Assembly: GCA_034620365.1 (NCBI GenBank)
Contig: JAQGEQ010000191.1
Coordinates: 186,001 to 250,000, forward strand
Source: Pegea sp. RAD2-039
Taxonomy: Eukaryota > Chordata > Thaliacea > Salpida > Salpidae
DNA: 64,000 nt
Direction: 5' to 3'
Positions 1 to 13,687 of the stretch are shown here, in pieces. The notes under the pieces are model-generated. The model was not told the origin of the DNA and ran no database searches. It saw only the letters and a program-made list of their open reading frames with translations. The first letter of the stretch is position 1, and each line of letters begins with the position of its first letter. A program made the position numbers and the translations under genes.

Positions 1-2288
1 TCCTGATCCACATGACTCTGATTTGAGTGCAAATTTTGCTCAATTGAGTATTCTTGTTGTGAATGCAAAATCTGATCGCTGAAGCCATCTTGTTGTTGTG
101 AATGAAGTCCTTGTTCTGGTTGATAGATTTGTTGAGAATGTAAATCTTGATCCATTACAAGTTGTTGTGAATGAAGATTTTGTTCAACTAAATAATCTTC
201 TTGTTGCTGAGAATGTAAATTATGATCCACAAAAGATTCCTGTTGTGAATGTAAGCTGTGTTCTCCATTTGATTCAGGTTGCTCTTGATCTACGTTGATG
301 TAATCAACATTCGGCTGATTAAAGTGACTTCCGCCGGCTCTTGCAGTTTCATTTCCCGCCTGCTAAAAAAAATAGTTGCCTTTATATTTCTTATTTTTAA
401 TCAATAACCTCTGATGACGCCAGATAGTGAGCTCTTTCTGGTGATGATGTCATTGGTTGCTCAGTAGCAGTGACGTGTGACGTCATTAGGATCTGGTCTG
501 GTAACTAGCTGTTGATGAACTGAAGAAGGGATTGAATCTGGATCAGGTGGTATTCGATCAAGATGTAAAGACTGCTGGTTGTCTGTAAATAAAAGATCAG
601 ATGAAGATTTGATAAAGATCAAGTAAAGATAAGTTAAAAATTAGATAAAATCAGTTGAAGATATAGGGTTAGATAAGCATCAGTTGAGGAAGATCTAAGA
701 TCAGATCTTCTTACCCATACTTGGCCAGTTGAATTGTTCATTTACTTCATCATTATAAGCAGATTGATGATTATAAAAAGCTGGTTGTTGGTTTGTTGAT
801 GTTGTTGGTTGACCAAAGTAATTATTATCAGGATCATATGATGACTGCCAGTTCATATTTCCACCACTGCAAAAAAATAGTTTGAAATATGATTCAGAAA
901 TTGTTTAATTAGATGAATCATTTAACATTAGAGACTAGAATCAAATTTGATCAAAAATGGTTTTAATAATGAAAAACACACATGGGTATTAGAAGCATAC
1001 AAATACATGCAGAAAGTAAGTTGTATCTGATTAAGATTACCTTTGAGGACCTGGAAGGGGGTTTTCTGAATGATGAGGACTATTTGGTCCTAGAAAAATA
1101 AAATATCACTTAATTTACAAGAAAAAACTTTATTTCAAATCATTTGTTTCATGTTGACCTATCACCACCATATATCTCAACTCTGTCACCTTCTCGCTTG
1201 CGTGTTTCACTTATTACAAAAGCTTTTAACAATTTTGCAAGTTGAAGAAGGATATCAGACCAAGAAACCTCTTCTAATGACATCAACCAAAGCTTAAATA
1301 AATTAACTCAATCTAAAAGCTCTCTACTATTATTCATACACTGCCATAGCAAAGACAAATGTTAATAGAAATTAATGAAAAGTAAAAAGAAACTTTATGA
1401 ATGTTAATAAATAAAGCATATTTATTTATGAAAGATTAGTTTAAAAGCTATTAATATACGAGAAAAATAATTAATTATAATAATAATCTAACTGTTAGTA
1501 AGTTAGTAGTGAAAGTTAATACATTTAGTTAGTAATAGAAGTATTTCATTGAACAATTATTTACATCAGATTATGAGTTGCATAATTCTCCATAGGAATT
1601 TACTAAATCAAGAAATTACTAGTATAACTAAAAAATTATAACCCATAAGGCTATGGATTGAACTATAAGACCTTAAATAAAATTAAGGAAATAAAATGTT
1701 AAACATTTAAAATATGAAAAGATATTTGCAAATTTATTTTATAAAAATTATAAAATTAAATCAAAGTATTATCACTTAAAAAGTTATGTTACTTCAAAAC
1801 TTTATAAAACCATAAGAAACATATGATAATAAATTTATGATTTATGTCGTTCTTAATTATTAAGATTAAATACTTTTAAATTATATAATCAAATACAAAA
1901 AAATATAAATTTGTCAAAAGTAATAATAAAAAATGAACAAATAAAGAATTAAGGTTAAGAAAAATATTAATCTTTATCACTTATTTACAAAAATAAATTT
2001 GTGTTAAATGATAAGGTATAAAATTTCCATGAAAAAAAGAAAATACATAAATATTTATTCATATAAATAAACATTTGTTAAATAACAAAAAGTATTTGAA
2101 ATGTAAAAAGAATTTTGAATGAACTATGAATAATTGGCATGCACTCTATGAAAACACAACATTTTTAATAGCTAGTTTTATGAGTAAATGATAAAAATAT
2201 AAGCAAGTATAAAACAAGGTTGCATACTACATTTCTAAATCCTAAAGGTAATAAACTTACCATCAAAATAATTTTGCCTGTCAGCCAT
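1..2288 (-). CDS. Gln/His-rich repetitive protein, 3' end outside the window
   Basis: I do not recognise this family. A chain of exons can be read on the minus strand. The ATG at 2288 opens MADRQNYFD and splices at about 2279 over a 1.2-kb AT-rich intron. Further exons lie at about 1091-1042, 866-715 (rich in Asn, Gln, Tyr and Trp) and about 590-480 (reads QQSLHLDRIPP). The last visible exon runs from 362 to the window edge. Splice phases fit for the first four exons. The donor near 480 is uncertain: a stop follows in frame, so a short exon around 420-450 may intervene. The last exon holds about seven imperfect copies of a 13-17 residue repeat with the core LHSQQ, separated by acidic and aromatic residues. 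The composition suggests a disordered scaffold or RNA-binding-type protein, but that is inference. One TGACGTCA copy lies at about 475. Confidence 0.55.
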
Positions 2289-5200
2289 AACAATAATAGA
2301 TCAGAAGAATATAGAACTTTCTTGTGCACAATATTTAAATAAAGCTTTTTGAAGTAACCTAAACCTGTGTAGAAATTAACACATTATAACATATTAATGA
2401 TAGATAACAGATAGAGGATTATTTGTTGTTAAAATTTACTATAAGATTTATATTTGTTTATTTATCTTTTAAAGATGTATAACTTGTATGCAATAAAAAA
2501 CTTTAAATTAAAATATAAAAGTTAAATAAGTTTTAAAAAATATTTCTAAAAATTTTTTTCAAAAAATTAAATTATTTGAATTAAACAAAATTATGAGTGT
2601 TTTTTTTTTTAATATTAAACAAATTAATGAACATAAACTTAAATTTAAAAAACAAGCTATAAAATAGAGAAAACTGGACAACAACAATAACAGTTGTTTT
2701 TATGTTATGATATTAAAGTAGAAGTTTGAACCATGAAATAGTTTTCTAACCCTCAAATTTTATTTACTGAAGAAATAAATTGAAGTATATAAAGTAATTT
2801 ATAAATTTTTCTTAACAACAAAATAGAAAAAGATAAAAAATTTAAAATCTAATTTTATAATATCCACGTAGACTTTAACAGTCACAGACTGGATTTTACG
2901 CTTGAGTGATTTTAATACTAAAAGCCAATATTGACAAAAAGTTGTTGATTATAATCGGAATCATTTAACTAAGTTAATCAAAGTAATAATAAGAAAATAA
3001 AAATTATGCGGTTATAAGTAATGAATGTAGATATTATTAAAAAATATTTTGTTTATTCAAAGAGATTAAAATTATCGCTTAGTCATTTATTTGTTTATAT
3101 TTCTAGTAAGTTTAGTTTGGCCAAATTGTTTTATAAGTAAAATTAATAATTTTGAGCAAAAACAAAAAAATTTAGCTGTAAGTTATTTTACAAAAGCAAA
3201 AAATTAAGACAGAATTATAATAAAACTTAAATATTGATTAAAAAATTGATTAAGTGGCTTTTATAGTGTTATGCTTTTATGTGTCTACAGTGAGCAGCAG
3301 TAGAAAATCGAATCATTTTTATAAACTTATAAGACAATTTTAAGTGAGAAATTGCTGCAACAAATCATTTTTTTGTCTCTTGAATTTCACATCTTCCAAA
3401 ATTTCAATGATATTTAAAACTTCTCTGAAAGATTTTTGTATATTTTGTTTCTCAGAACTTCACTACAAAATCGATGACTAATATCAAATTATATATCCTG
3501 TAGTTTCCTCAGACAACAAACTTCTTTCTAATAGTAATAATCTTGTAGTTTACTTTAAAAGAGTATTAACTCAAGTTTTTATTACCTTAAGTTTTAACAA
3601 ATGATAAAGATAGAAAGGGTATAGTTAAAAGTATTAAGCAGTATTTTTGAGCAGTAATACGCTTGTATCAAGTACTGTAACTTTCGTCATGAACCTCCAG
3701 AAATCTGTAAAGACATCGGGCCTTACTACTATAAAGTTTGTTACAACTAAAAAACTAAAAAAATGTTGAAAAAAGAGTTTTTTATCTATTATCTACAGTA
3801 TAATTTATGTTAACCTAAACTGAATGAAGTGCGCTCGTTCAAATTTTATGGGAAACTAATCAATCATGAAGAAGGATCTAGTAATTCGTCAACTACTCTG
3901 TAAAGCTTCTAAGACAGAAATCATCAACAAATAAATTTGTTTTGAATCATTATCTGTCAGAATCAACCCTGAAATACTAAAAATTAGTTTTGAAAAATTT
4001 CTAAAAAATTTGTTTGATGTTTTACTTCTGTGGAAAAAATCTTCTGAGAGATCAACAAATAGACGTTGTTATCTCAGTCCGTTTTTATTTTAGTCATCTC
4101 TTTGAAGTCTTCAAATAATCGATTTTCCTTTGTTCAGGGGTATGCGAAACCGGCTTTAAATTTCTATATTACTTTAGAGCTGCAGCGCTTAAAAAAAAGT
4201 TTATCTTCAGTTTTATTTATATCTAATTATATCAAAAAAATAATTTAAAAAGTCTTTTATGCATTTAAAAATTAACTTTAGATAGTAAAAACAGTTTAAA
4301 AGTTTGTATAAAATTTAATAAAATATTTTGAATTGTTAATTTTTATAGTGTTTATAATTAAGTGATCTTAATTTATAAATATTTATCAAGCTTATTCTAG
4401 AAGTCAAATAATCTTTAAAGTGAGTTGAATTATAATTTTTAAATAAATATTTGTCGAAACTCTTGAAATGCTTTTATACTATTCTTAAATTCATTCTAAA
4501 TGTATCATATTTATTTAATTTAATTTCTTATTAGATATTTTTTTTTTGAGAATTTTTTTTAATTCACAACAGTAGTCTTTCATAGTACTATGCTTGCTAA
4601 CAATTGTTAAAAACCAAATGAATTAATTAAGTTGTAAACTAAAAACCTCACTTATCAATTGCCCCACACATCATAAGGTTGAAGGGCGGTTCTTAATTTG
4701 AAGTAAGGTTGTTTTGAAAGTGTAGAGATTGAAACAAAAGGTTTCGAAAAACTTATTTAGCTTCCTGTTAGGTTTTGTAGGTGACTAAATTATCATTCTC
4801 CTAAAATCTTTCTTCTTATTTAAATTTCTGGTAAACAGACAAAGAAAATTGAAGAGCTTTAAGTAGGCTTCACTTAAACAAGTATCTGTCTTCCAATCGT
4901 TAATTAGCCCACAAAACTTTTCGTTTTCATTCGTGACTTTTGTATTAATGTTATTCATTTTAGAAAGCCTGCTACATAGTTGTCAATTTCAGTTTTTGCT
5001 TCTTAGCTGATTGTTTTTTGTTCAACAACTAAACTTGTTTTTGTTTTATGTTGTTGTTACCTTTAAATATTTAAAGATTATCAAAATTCAGTTTAATTTT
5101 TTTAGGAGTTGAAGACTAAATCAACTTTGATTAATTAGGTGTTGAATAAATTGAACAATTTTGAATTCATTTTTAAGGTTCAAATCTCTACTTTAAACAA

Positions 5201-5326
5201 AGCATAATAATTACTTCTTACTCAACTATTTTTTGTATTTCTTTGTTTCTAAAAGTTGGCAATTTGATTTTTAATGGAATCATTGTTGCAAAATTTAAAT
5301 CAAAATAAATGATTGAATTGTTTACA
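2289..5326. other. Intergenic, AT-rich
   Basis: About 3 kb between the divergently transcribed Gln/His-rich gene and the GPCR. It is very AT-rich with homopolymer A and T runs. The only open frame, about 60 codons at 4066-4248, has no recognisable domain. No RNA gene or repeat family was recognised. It should hold both promoters, but I could not place a TATA box with confidence. Confidence 0.6.
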
Positions 5327-8300
5327 ATGGAAATTTTTATGGTAAGAATGGATTTAATCATTATCATAATTTGAATCATTTGGATTTGTTTTTTTATGAT
5401 TGAAACAGATGATGATTTCAGCCTTTTTTATGCCTTCAGCTCAATGTTTAGAAGAAACAGTTTGCCCAAAGACTTCAGAGTGGACGTCGTATCAGGGAAC
5501 TTGTTTAAAACTTGATGTGGCTTCAGGTTTCCAGAATTTTTACATTCTTTGTTCATAACTATTTCTGATTTAATTGTTCTTCTAATCTCTAAATTTAGTT
5601 AGCAAAAATATTAAAAGAGAATTAAAACCTTACTTTCAATTGACACAAAGTGAAATTGTATAAGTTTTTCTGTCCATAATTCTTTCACTAATACCCTGAG
5701 ATAAATTAAAGTCTATCTTAAGAGATTCGTCTAAAGTCAAAACTTTATACTTCTCTTCATCTATACTGAATATCAATCATTTAATTTGACCGCAAGCTGA
5801 TTTGAGCAACTGTGGTTCAAATCCTAATAGTATAAACGAGCTAATAAAAGTAAGCTTGAATCAAGCAACCTTGATATAAAAATGTCCACCAGCAAACACA
5901 ACAGGCCAACAACACTTACAAAATACACTTTTCTTACAAATAAAACTTGCGCTTAATGGTTGGTGTACTTATGATTGGACTACTTTGAGCAATGCGTTAA
6001 CCAATGGAGTGGTTGTATTTCTACTTTAAAGTAAAAGTATAATTCAACAAATTTAATTGGTAAAAAACAATTGAATGTATGTAGAACTACATCTAAAGCT
6101 TAGTATCAGAATAAATCAAGTAATTTTTATTGATTACAGCTGAAATTGTTTCAATTTTTAAGAAAAGATAAAAACAAAGTTTATGAGATCAACAAATTTT
6201 AATGAAAGCTTAAAAAATAAAGAAGTTTAAAATTGAAAATATTTTTAAATTGTTCATTATTTCTTGAAGCAGTTCACAATTATAAAAAAAAAAGTTATTT
6301 TATAAAGTTTATTTATTTTTATCATTTACTTATCACGGTTTCTCACAAAACCTATTTCAATAATAACAAATCAACACTCGGATTTCAACTTCATTTTTAT
6401 TTCCCCCTTTGTAAACTTCAAGTATTTATGAGATATTTGTGAAATCTGTTCTTACTAGTAACAAATTTCATTGATCAAAAATCCTAACATGAAAATGTAA
6501 TTTGAGTTTAAACAAATCTAAAAATCTTTTGACTTGAAGTGGATTGGAGAAGAGCTTCTGGAAGTTGCTCTTCCTTTGAAGGACGTCTCATGAACATCAC
6601 CGAAAATCATTCTGAATTTTATAAGATCCTTCGCGAATCGAACGGAGGAGATAATCCCGACGCTGAAGGCGAGTTTTGGATCGGAGCTCATGTCCCACCA
6701 CTAGGTGATTCTCCCTTGTTCAGATGAATTGTTTTAAGATCAATTTTATTCAAAGTTCATTCTTCTTATTATGATCGATGCATTGATGGTTTTGTTTGGA
6801 AGAAATCAATTTGTTTCGAGTTTGTTGAGAGTCAATTGAGTTGGCATTTAGCTGGAAAACATTGCTCTCAACAAGGAGGAAATCTTGCCAGGATCCCTAG
6901 TAAAGATCTCTTATCTTTTGTGTTTGAGAAGCTGCAACTAAAGCTCTCAGATGATCTCAGGTTTTCAGATTTCTTCTTCAATCTTGAAATTATTTCATAT
7001 TTTAATTTTCAGTTCGAAATTTTGGGTTGATGGAATCTATCGAAGCTCGAAGCTTTTTGATCGAGATGGAAATCGAATCGAGTTCACTGAGATCGGTGAA
7101 ATGAACCAATCAACGAGCGACAAATGTCTCCTTGTAAGTCTTAACTTAAAAAAAATTTATCTAGAGAGTCGATAAAACCATTTTGATGACAGCTGCAAAA
7201 TGGAAGCGGGAAAAGTCGCGAAGCAATTGAGGACTGCTCCACAACTTCCTCTTTTATCTGTGAATATTCTCTTCTTTCAATAGCTTCACAACCTTCAGCA
7301 CCATCTTACGTTGGAAGTTGTGATGAAATCGCTGTTCTTTCGCTCCTAGCTTCTGAGATGCTCATTTCATCTCGCGATGTGATGACGTCATTAGAAAAGA
7401 ATCGATTGCAAGAAATCGCAAGTGTCGAAAATGGATTCTACATTTTACTACCTCTATCTGCAATCCTCTCAAACGGAGAGATCTCGTCTGAATCAAGAGA
7501 TGAATTGTATCGACTCGAATATTGTGATTACAAACGCGCTAACGCGATTCTTTCTGATGTCTCAAGACAAGAATTAGCTGATCTATACCTTCGGATGTAC
7601 AAGTAAGTTGATCATTTTGTTCCACGTCACTGATTTTCGCTTCTTCGTCTGCAGATGGATTGACTACGAAAATGGTACCGATGGTCAGTCGCTAGGCAAC
7701 GTCGCTTTGTATAACCAACTTCTTCCCGATCCTTGGAGCAATAACTTCACATTTCAAGGAGCCTGTATCCTCTCTGATCTTCAAGGAAAGTGGAAAGCTG
7801 CTCCTTGTTCGAGGAAGACAGCTTTTGTTTGTCAATTCCTCCCTCAGCAAGCTTGGGAAATTTTCAAGAAAACTTATCCCAATGATTTAGAGGTAAAAAA
7901 AATCAAAATTTCATTTTTCTATTCTCAGTTTTTTCTTCGCAGATTTTGAAAGCTTATTTAAATAATCAACTTTTGAGGTTAAATCAGATCCCGAATACGA
8001 ACTCTTTAGAAGTTCTTCTAGATTTAGTTGATACTCTAGAAGGATTTTGTCTATCAGCTACTAACAACCCAACAAAATGGAATAATTACAAATTTATTGA
8101 TTTGTATAAACTGTTGGTGATAGCGATGAAAATTATGGATGATGTTCAAGTTCTTGCTACATCTTATAATTCTACATTTCAACCTTGGTTAAAAACAAAG
8201 GTTGATATTTAAAAATAAGAACATCTTGGATATAAATAAGATTATTTTCAGGCTGTAGATCAGTTTCTGTTCATTGAAGCGATCTCAAAAATCTCAGAGA

Positions 8301-11300
8301 TTATTTCTGCTTCTTACATACGCGAAATGAATAAAAGTGAAAATGAAATCCTGCTTACATCAAAAACTTCATCAATTTATTTCAATTCTACAAAATATAA
8401 AGATAAAGTCACTTTTAATTTTATATCTAACACCAGTGGTAAGTAATTTAAACTGAATATTTAGAAATTTGAAATCATCATTTTTTGCAGAGATCAAGAT
8501 GTATTTTGCTCAAACAAAAAACATTTATTTGTATTTGGATGAAATCTCAAACTTTCAATCTCAAAAAATTGACTTAAGAGCAAAAATTTCAGTTAATATT
8601 GATGAAAAGAAGATAAATAAAAGTAAAAAATCCACTAAAACCAAACAGATTAAAGTTTTTTAGAAGAAAATTAATTTTTTTTTTCATTTCAGCTGAAGAT
8701 GAAATTATTGCTTTCTTGTATGCGGCTTATTCAACTTTCCAACTTTCATTTTCAAATACAAACTTAGAAGTAAATCCGCTGTTTAGATTTGAAAAGATGT
8801 TAAAAAAAACATATTTTTTGTGAAGAAAAAAGCTGAATAACTTAATTAACATCTTTTGATATTCAGAAATACTTTTGTTTTATTATTTGATAACTTGTAA
8901 ATATTTTGAGTAAAAGTTTTCAGCGTTTAGCTACAAGTGTACTTGAATTAGAACAAAATAATCTCAAAACTTGTTTCTCCTTGATAAACCTTTTAAACTA
9001 ATCAGTCATCATTAAAAGTGAACGTTTCCATTTCTAGTTTGACAAACAAAACTCATTTGATGAATTTCAACTGAAAAGAAAGCACATGAAAAATACTTGG
9101 TCTTACTTTGAAGAAGAACATTTCATGTGGAAACCAATAACTCCAATCATCTCAGCTACAACTTTTACATCCAATCTCGAAGACATTACATCCTCAGTGA
9201 ACTATGAACTTCCATTTGTAAATAAAAATCTCATTTTTATTCATACTTGAAGATAATTGTTATTTTAGAAATAATCTAATCAGTAAACAGAAATAATTTT
9301 TTTTATCCAATTAAATTTGTTTCAAAACTGATCAAAGACAGTTTAATTTATATGATAAAAACTTTTAAAGATTTAGAAATGTAAAGCCAGTAGTGTTAGT
9401 TTGGATCTTATCTCAGAAATTTATATTTTTGAACCTTAAAAACTTCAAAAGTTGGTTTGCTTCATCGGTAGAACCTCTTTATCTAACAAACATCGAGTCA
9501 AAAACATTGTTTAAAAACAAATCTTTCGCTTGGTGGCTCAGAGAGATGCTAGAAGTCCGTTTCTAGCCAGGCACCTTTGTAGTTTGTGCTCCTTAAAATC
9601 ACTTTCAATGAACATCAACTTTTGAAATTCTCAAAACTGGAATTGAAACTGGTTCAACCTCCTTTTTCAGTCAACCAGCAGCTTTGATTCGGATCTAGTT
9701 TCAGTATCCAACTCTCAGATGTGCTCCTTCCTCACATTTGAAGGATCACAACGATCTTGGTCAAGTAGAGGATGTCATTTGATCTCAAACACATCTCAAT
9801 CTTACATCTGTCAATGTAAACACACAACTGACTTCGCTGTACTCCTACTCTTTCGAAAAATGAACTTCTCAGTAAGTTATCTGAATATCGAAGCTTGAAT
9901 TCAACAAATTTATCGCAGTTTTCAAACAATCGTCAGATCCTTTTCTATCTCGGCCTTTTTGGTGAAGTTCTCAGTGTGACGTCACTACTCATCACCATCA
10001 CTGTTTACTGGATGTTGAAAAGGTGGCTTTTTGATGACCTCATCTATTGTCATGACGTCATTTGTAATGAGCAGAAAGTTACCTAATGATCGAATCGTCA
10101 TTCATCTCAACTTGATGACGTCATTGATGATTGCTCATGCGTTGCTATTAACAACACAACTCACATGGTTAGGATCAGAAGCTGGTTGCCATCCGCAAAT
10201 ATGTGACGTCATCGCGTTTTCGCTACACTGTGCACTACTCAGTTCGCTTTGTTGGATGCTGGTGGAAGGTGTCGTGCTATACAAGTGATGACGTCATAAA
10301 GAAGTGACCAGAAGCTTATTTAAAGTTGTTGATTTTGTAGAAAAATTGTAGTTGTGCTGTCACGTGATTTAGATGATGTAAAAAAGATCTACAGTTTTAT
10401 TGGTTGGATTCTTCCTGTTTTTATCTCCATAGCAACCCTCATCATCGTAAAATCGATGCAGTTTAGCTACAGCTCTTCACGGTTAGCTTCAAACAATTTG
10501 TGACGTCATTAATTTGAAAATTGATGTAGGTGCTGGTTGGCTATTGAAAATGGAGTAATCTGGTCGTTTGCTGGTCCAGTAGTTCTTATTTTGATGGTCA
10601 GTTAAGTAGTTGATGATGTAGTTGATGATATAGTCGATGATGTAGTTGATGACGTAGTTGATGATGTAGATGATGATGTAGTTGATGATGTAGTTGATGA
10701 AGTAGTTGATGATGTAATTGATGATGTAGTTGATGATGTAGTTGATGATGTAGTTGATGATGTAGTTGATGATGTAGTTGATGATGTAGATGATGAAGTA
10801 GTTGATGATGTAGTTGATGATGTAGTTGATGATGTAGTCGATGATGTAGTTGATGATGTAGTTGATGAAGTAGTTGATGATGTAGTTGATGATGTAGTTG
10901 ATGATGAAGTTGATGATGTAGATGATGATGTAGTTGATGATGTAGTTGATGAAGTAGTTGATGATGTAGTTGATGATGTAGTTGATGATGTAGTTGATGA
11001 TGTAGTTGATGATGTAGTTGATGATGTAGTTGATGATGTAGTTGATGATGTAGTTGATGATGTAGATGATGATGTAGTTGATGATGTAGTTGATGATGTA
11101 ATTGATGATGTAGTTGATGATGTAGTTGATGATGTAGTTGATGATGTAGTTGATGATGTAGTTGATGATGTAGTTGATGATGTAGTTGATGATGTAGTTG
11201 ATGGTGTAGTTGATGATGTAGTTGATGAAGTAGTTGATGATGTAGTTGATGATGTAGTTGATGATGTAGTTGATGATGTAGATGATGAAGTAGTTGATGA

Positions 11301-12744
11301 TGTAGTTGATGATGTAGTTGATGATGTAGTTGATGATGTAGTTGATGAAGTAGTTGATGATGTAGTTGATGATGTAATTGATGATGTAGTTGATGACGTA
11401 GTTGATGATGTAGTTGATGAAGTAGTTGATGATGTAGTTGATGATGTAGTTGATGAAGTAGTTGATGAAATAAACGATAACAAATTTGTTAAAATCATTT
11501 TTTTTCAGTTCAACTGCTTCATTGTAGTCAAAGTTCTTAGCGTAGTTTTGAAGACCCAAAAAAGGCGACTTGCTTCAGGATTTAATGTTCAAGATGAAAA
11601 TGAAAAAGATGAAATAAAAAGAAATATTTTTACTATTATTCGAGGAATTTCTGTTCTAACACCTCTATTGGGAATCCCTTGGTTATTAGGATTGATGGGT
11701 AACTTCAGTGTTACCGCTACTTATATCTTTGTGGCTTGTAGTTCATTTCAGGTGAATACTAAAGTTTTTTTTCAATTTCATCTCATTTTGATCTTCATCT
11801 TTTAGGGACTTCATATCATGATCGGTTATTTGTTATTAAATCCAGAGATCCGTGCTGCTTGGGGAGAAAACAGAAAGAAAAATGTTTTAAAAATCGACAT
11901 TGAAGTTGTTTATCTTCTTCATCTTGATCTTCATCTTGATCTTCTCTCTTTTATAGAATCCTTTCGAATCTTCAAAGTTACGTCACAATCCTTTTTGTCT
12001 TCGGATCTTTCGTTTTCGATGTTTCAGTCAATTCACCAAACGTAAAGTTCTCGGAGGTTCCGACATCACAGTGGATTCAAGTAACTATCTGCAGGTTACT
12101 ATCCGCGCACTTGATCCCAAATCTCTCAAAGATTAACTTTTGGTATCTTCCAGCAACTGAAGACTGTTTTTTCTGGAATTTCTCGAAGTCGGAAGTTACT
12201 GCAATTAATCACTCAACAAAACGCTATAAACCTTGTTCATCCTTCCACGCCACCTGTAATGACGTCACCGCCGCTATGTGACGTCATCGAGTGCCAAGCT
12301 GATGAACTTCCACAAATTGCACGTCACGTGCTTACAGTGACGTCATCATCAAATGAAGAAGTGCAACAAAGTGTTGATGACGTCATCAGTAGTGGTGACG
12401 TATCAGTGAAAGATGTAGCGTTGATACGCAACGGATCAGCAAGCACTGACGTCATTGAGCGAGTTAAGAAACATGATGACGTCAGAAGGGCTATGCACGC
12501 AGTGACGCATGAAAGACGACGTCGAAAAGATTTAAAGAGAAGAAAATGGAAAGTTGAAAGTCGCCCGATGCCGAAAAGACGAAGGTGATGACGTCATCAC
12601 ATCGAAAGATCTTATTAAATGAAATATGTTTACAGGAGAAGTGGAACGACGTTGTCAAGGAAATGGACGAAGCCAGCGGAAGTTGAAGAAACAAAAAGAC
12701 CGGAAAGCGTTGAATCACGTGATAGTGGAATCAGCTGTAGCTGA
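5327..12744 (+). CDS. Adhesion GPCR with C-type-lectin-like ectodomain
   Basis: A multi-exon adhesion-class receptor (GPCR family B2). Exon 1 (5327-5341) and exon 2 (5409-5526) encode a signal peptide and the first cysteines. Exons at about 6540-6705 and 6770-7310 carry C-type-lectin-like folds (FWIGAHVP; a W/C/GG/L pattern; SSFICEY), and 7655-7893 adds a third half (GACILSDL, AFVCQF). Exons from 7943 to 9217 form a GAIN-like region. The GPS lies at 9670-9870: Cys, Trp, GC, then YICQCKHTTDFAVLL, with HT/T as the predicted cleavage point. The seven-helix part runs from 9920 to 11870, with CWLAIENGVIWSF in loop 2, LTPLLGIPWLLGL in TM6 and SSFQGLHIMIGYLLLNPEIR in TM7. A basic cytoplasmic tail follows (11950-12744), ending SGISCS-stop after an intron at about 12586-12636. 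Poly(A) signal at 12820. All exon phases that I checked agree. The ligand is unknown. Confidence 0.88.
9970..12600. repeat. TGACGTCA palindrome island in the GPCR gene
   Basis: About 13 exact TGACGTCA copies by eye, many extended to TGATGACGTCATCA, in the exons and short introns of the transmembrane and tail region. The intron at 10023-10074 (52 nt) has one exact and one near copy. The donor at about 10287 reads AA|gtgatgacgtcat, so the palindrome abuts the splice site. In the tail exon (12259-12585) copies are read as MTS or DVI. The upstream 4.5 kb of the same gene has only one copy (7380). Confidence 0.9.
10612..11466. repeat. 12-bp minisatellite filling one GPCR intron
   Basis: Roughly 70 tandem copies of GTTGATGATGTA, with variants (GATGAAGTA, GATGACGTA, AGATGATGATGTA). 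The array begins about 12 nt after the donor at 10600 and ends about 40 nt before the acceptor near 11508. Long reading frames across it (Ile-Asn-Tyr or Ser-Thr repeats on the minus strand) are by-products of the 12-nt period. Some units keep GATGACGTA, so the array may derive from the TGATGACGTCA element. Confidence 0.95.
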
Positions 12745-12819
12745 GTTGCTAGGTGTTTGTTGCTAGGTATTTGTTGCTAGCTGTTGTTATCGTTTATTTT
12801 TATTTTTTGACCTTTGTAT

Positions 12820-12825
12820 AATAAA
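12820..12825 (+). terminator. Poly(A) signal AATAAA of the GPCR gene
   Basis: AATAAA about 75 bases past the stop codon at 12744. Confidence 0.7.
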
Positions 12826-13578
12826 TTAAAAACGACATTTTTTCCGCTATATTTAATTTTCAACTTTTTTATCAGATTCAGATTCAGAAATTTTAGGAGT
12901 TCATTCTTTAATGAGTCTATGAAAGATCAGATAAAATGATTCAGAATCTATCTAAGTTGAAATTTAGTTGTTTTGAAATTTCTAAGCAGTTGAAGATACA
13001 TTAGTAGCTGTTAGTTACTGTTTTAATTTTTTAATTAATTTTTTAATTGAGTTGAAATTTTGTTCATAAGACATGTAACCACTTTTAAAGATTTTTTTAC
13101 TTCTAACATAATGATGAAATTACGATAAATGTACTAAGATGCTTATGACGTCATGATTCAAGTTACAGCATTGATGACGTCATCATTTATGAATATGGTA
13201 ATGAACTGTATTCAAAATAGACCAATCTTAAAATTGGAAGTCAAAATAGTCAGTAAAAAAGTATTTTTTAAAAGCAGAATTTTACTTCTAATTACGTTAC
13301 ATAAACTAAAAATAAAACCTTGCCAAGGTTCAATTTGAAGATTAAAGTCTATTAAAAGATTAAAAAATATTAAACACTACTTCTAAATGTTTTTCTCAAG
13401 CTAAAGATCAAAGTTGAACTTTTATTTGCATTTAAATCTTACTTTTATTGGGGAATTAAACTTTAAGTAAGACTACTTACTTATCATGTTTTTATCATTT
13501 CATCAAATAATTGAACCATTTTTCCAAATCTAAAATTTCATTCACAATTGATAATTTATTTATTTATTTATTTCAATA

Positions 13579-13687
13579 AATGCGAAGGGGGTGCCTGAAG
13601 AGAGCACTTCCCGCTAACACACATTCTCACGAACAATATTCATAAAGTTATAAATATAGATAGAAAAAGATGTAACACATGGTATTT
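13579..13687 (-). repeat. LINE/SINE-type 3' tail fragment, copy 1
   Basis: Begins ATGCGAAGGGGGTGCCTGAA, continues with the CGCTAACACACATTCTCAC block and ends near GATGTAACACATGGTATT. The same two blocks in the same order occur at 46043-46150, and the first block also forms the tail of a tRNA-headed SINE at 37773-37940. An AT-rich (TTTA)n run flanks it on the tail side. It is read as a retroposon 3' end on the minus strand. Confidence 0.7.

Noticed and set aside
4066-4248. 60-codon frame upstream of the GPCR
   Set aside because: No homology or gene signals; consistent with chance.
10489-11559. Long minus-strand frames of 356 and 298 codons (Ile-Asn-Tyr and Ser-Thr repeats)
   Set aside because: They are translations of a 12-bp minisatellite inside a GPCR intron; all frames stay open because the period is a multiple of three.
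9970-12600. TGACGTCA copies as ordinary CREB enhancer sites
   Set aside because: Individual copies could bind CREB/ATF, but paired placement in short introns and exons of many genes is not explained by promoter or enhancer function.
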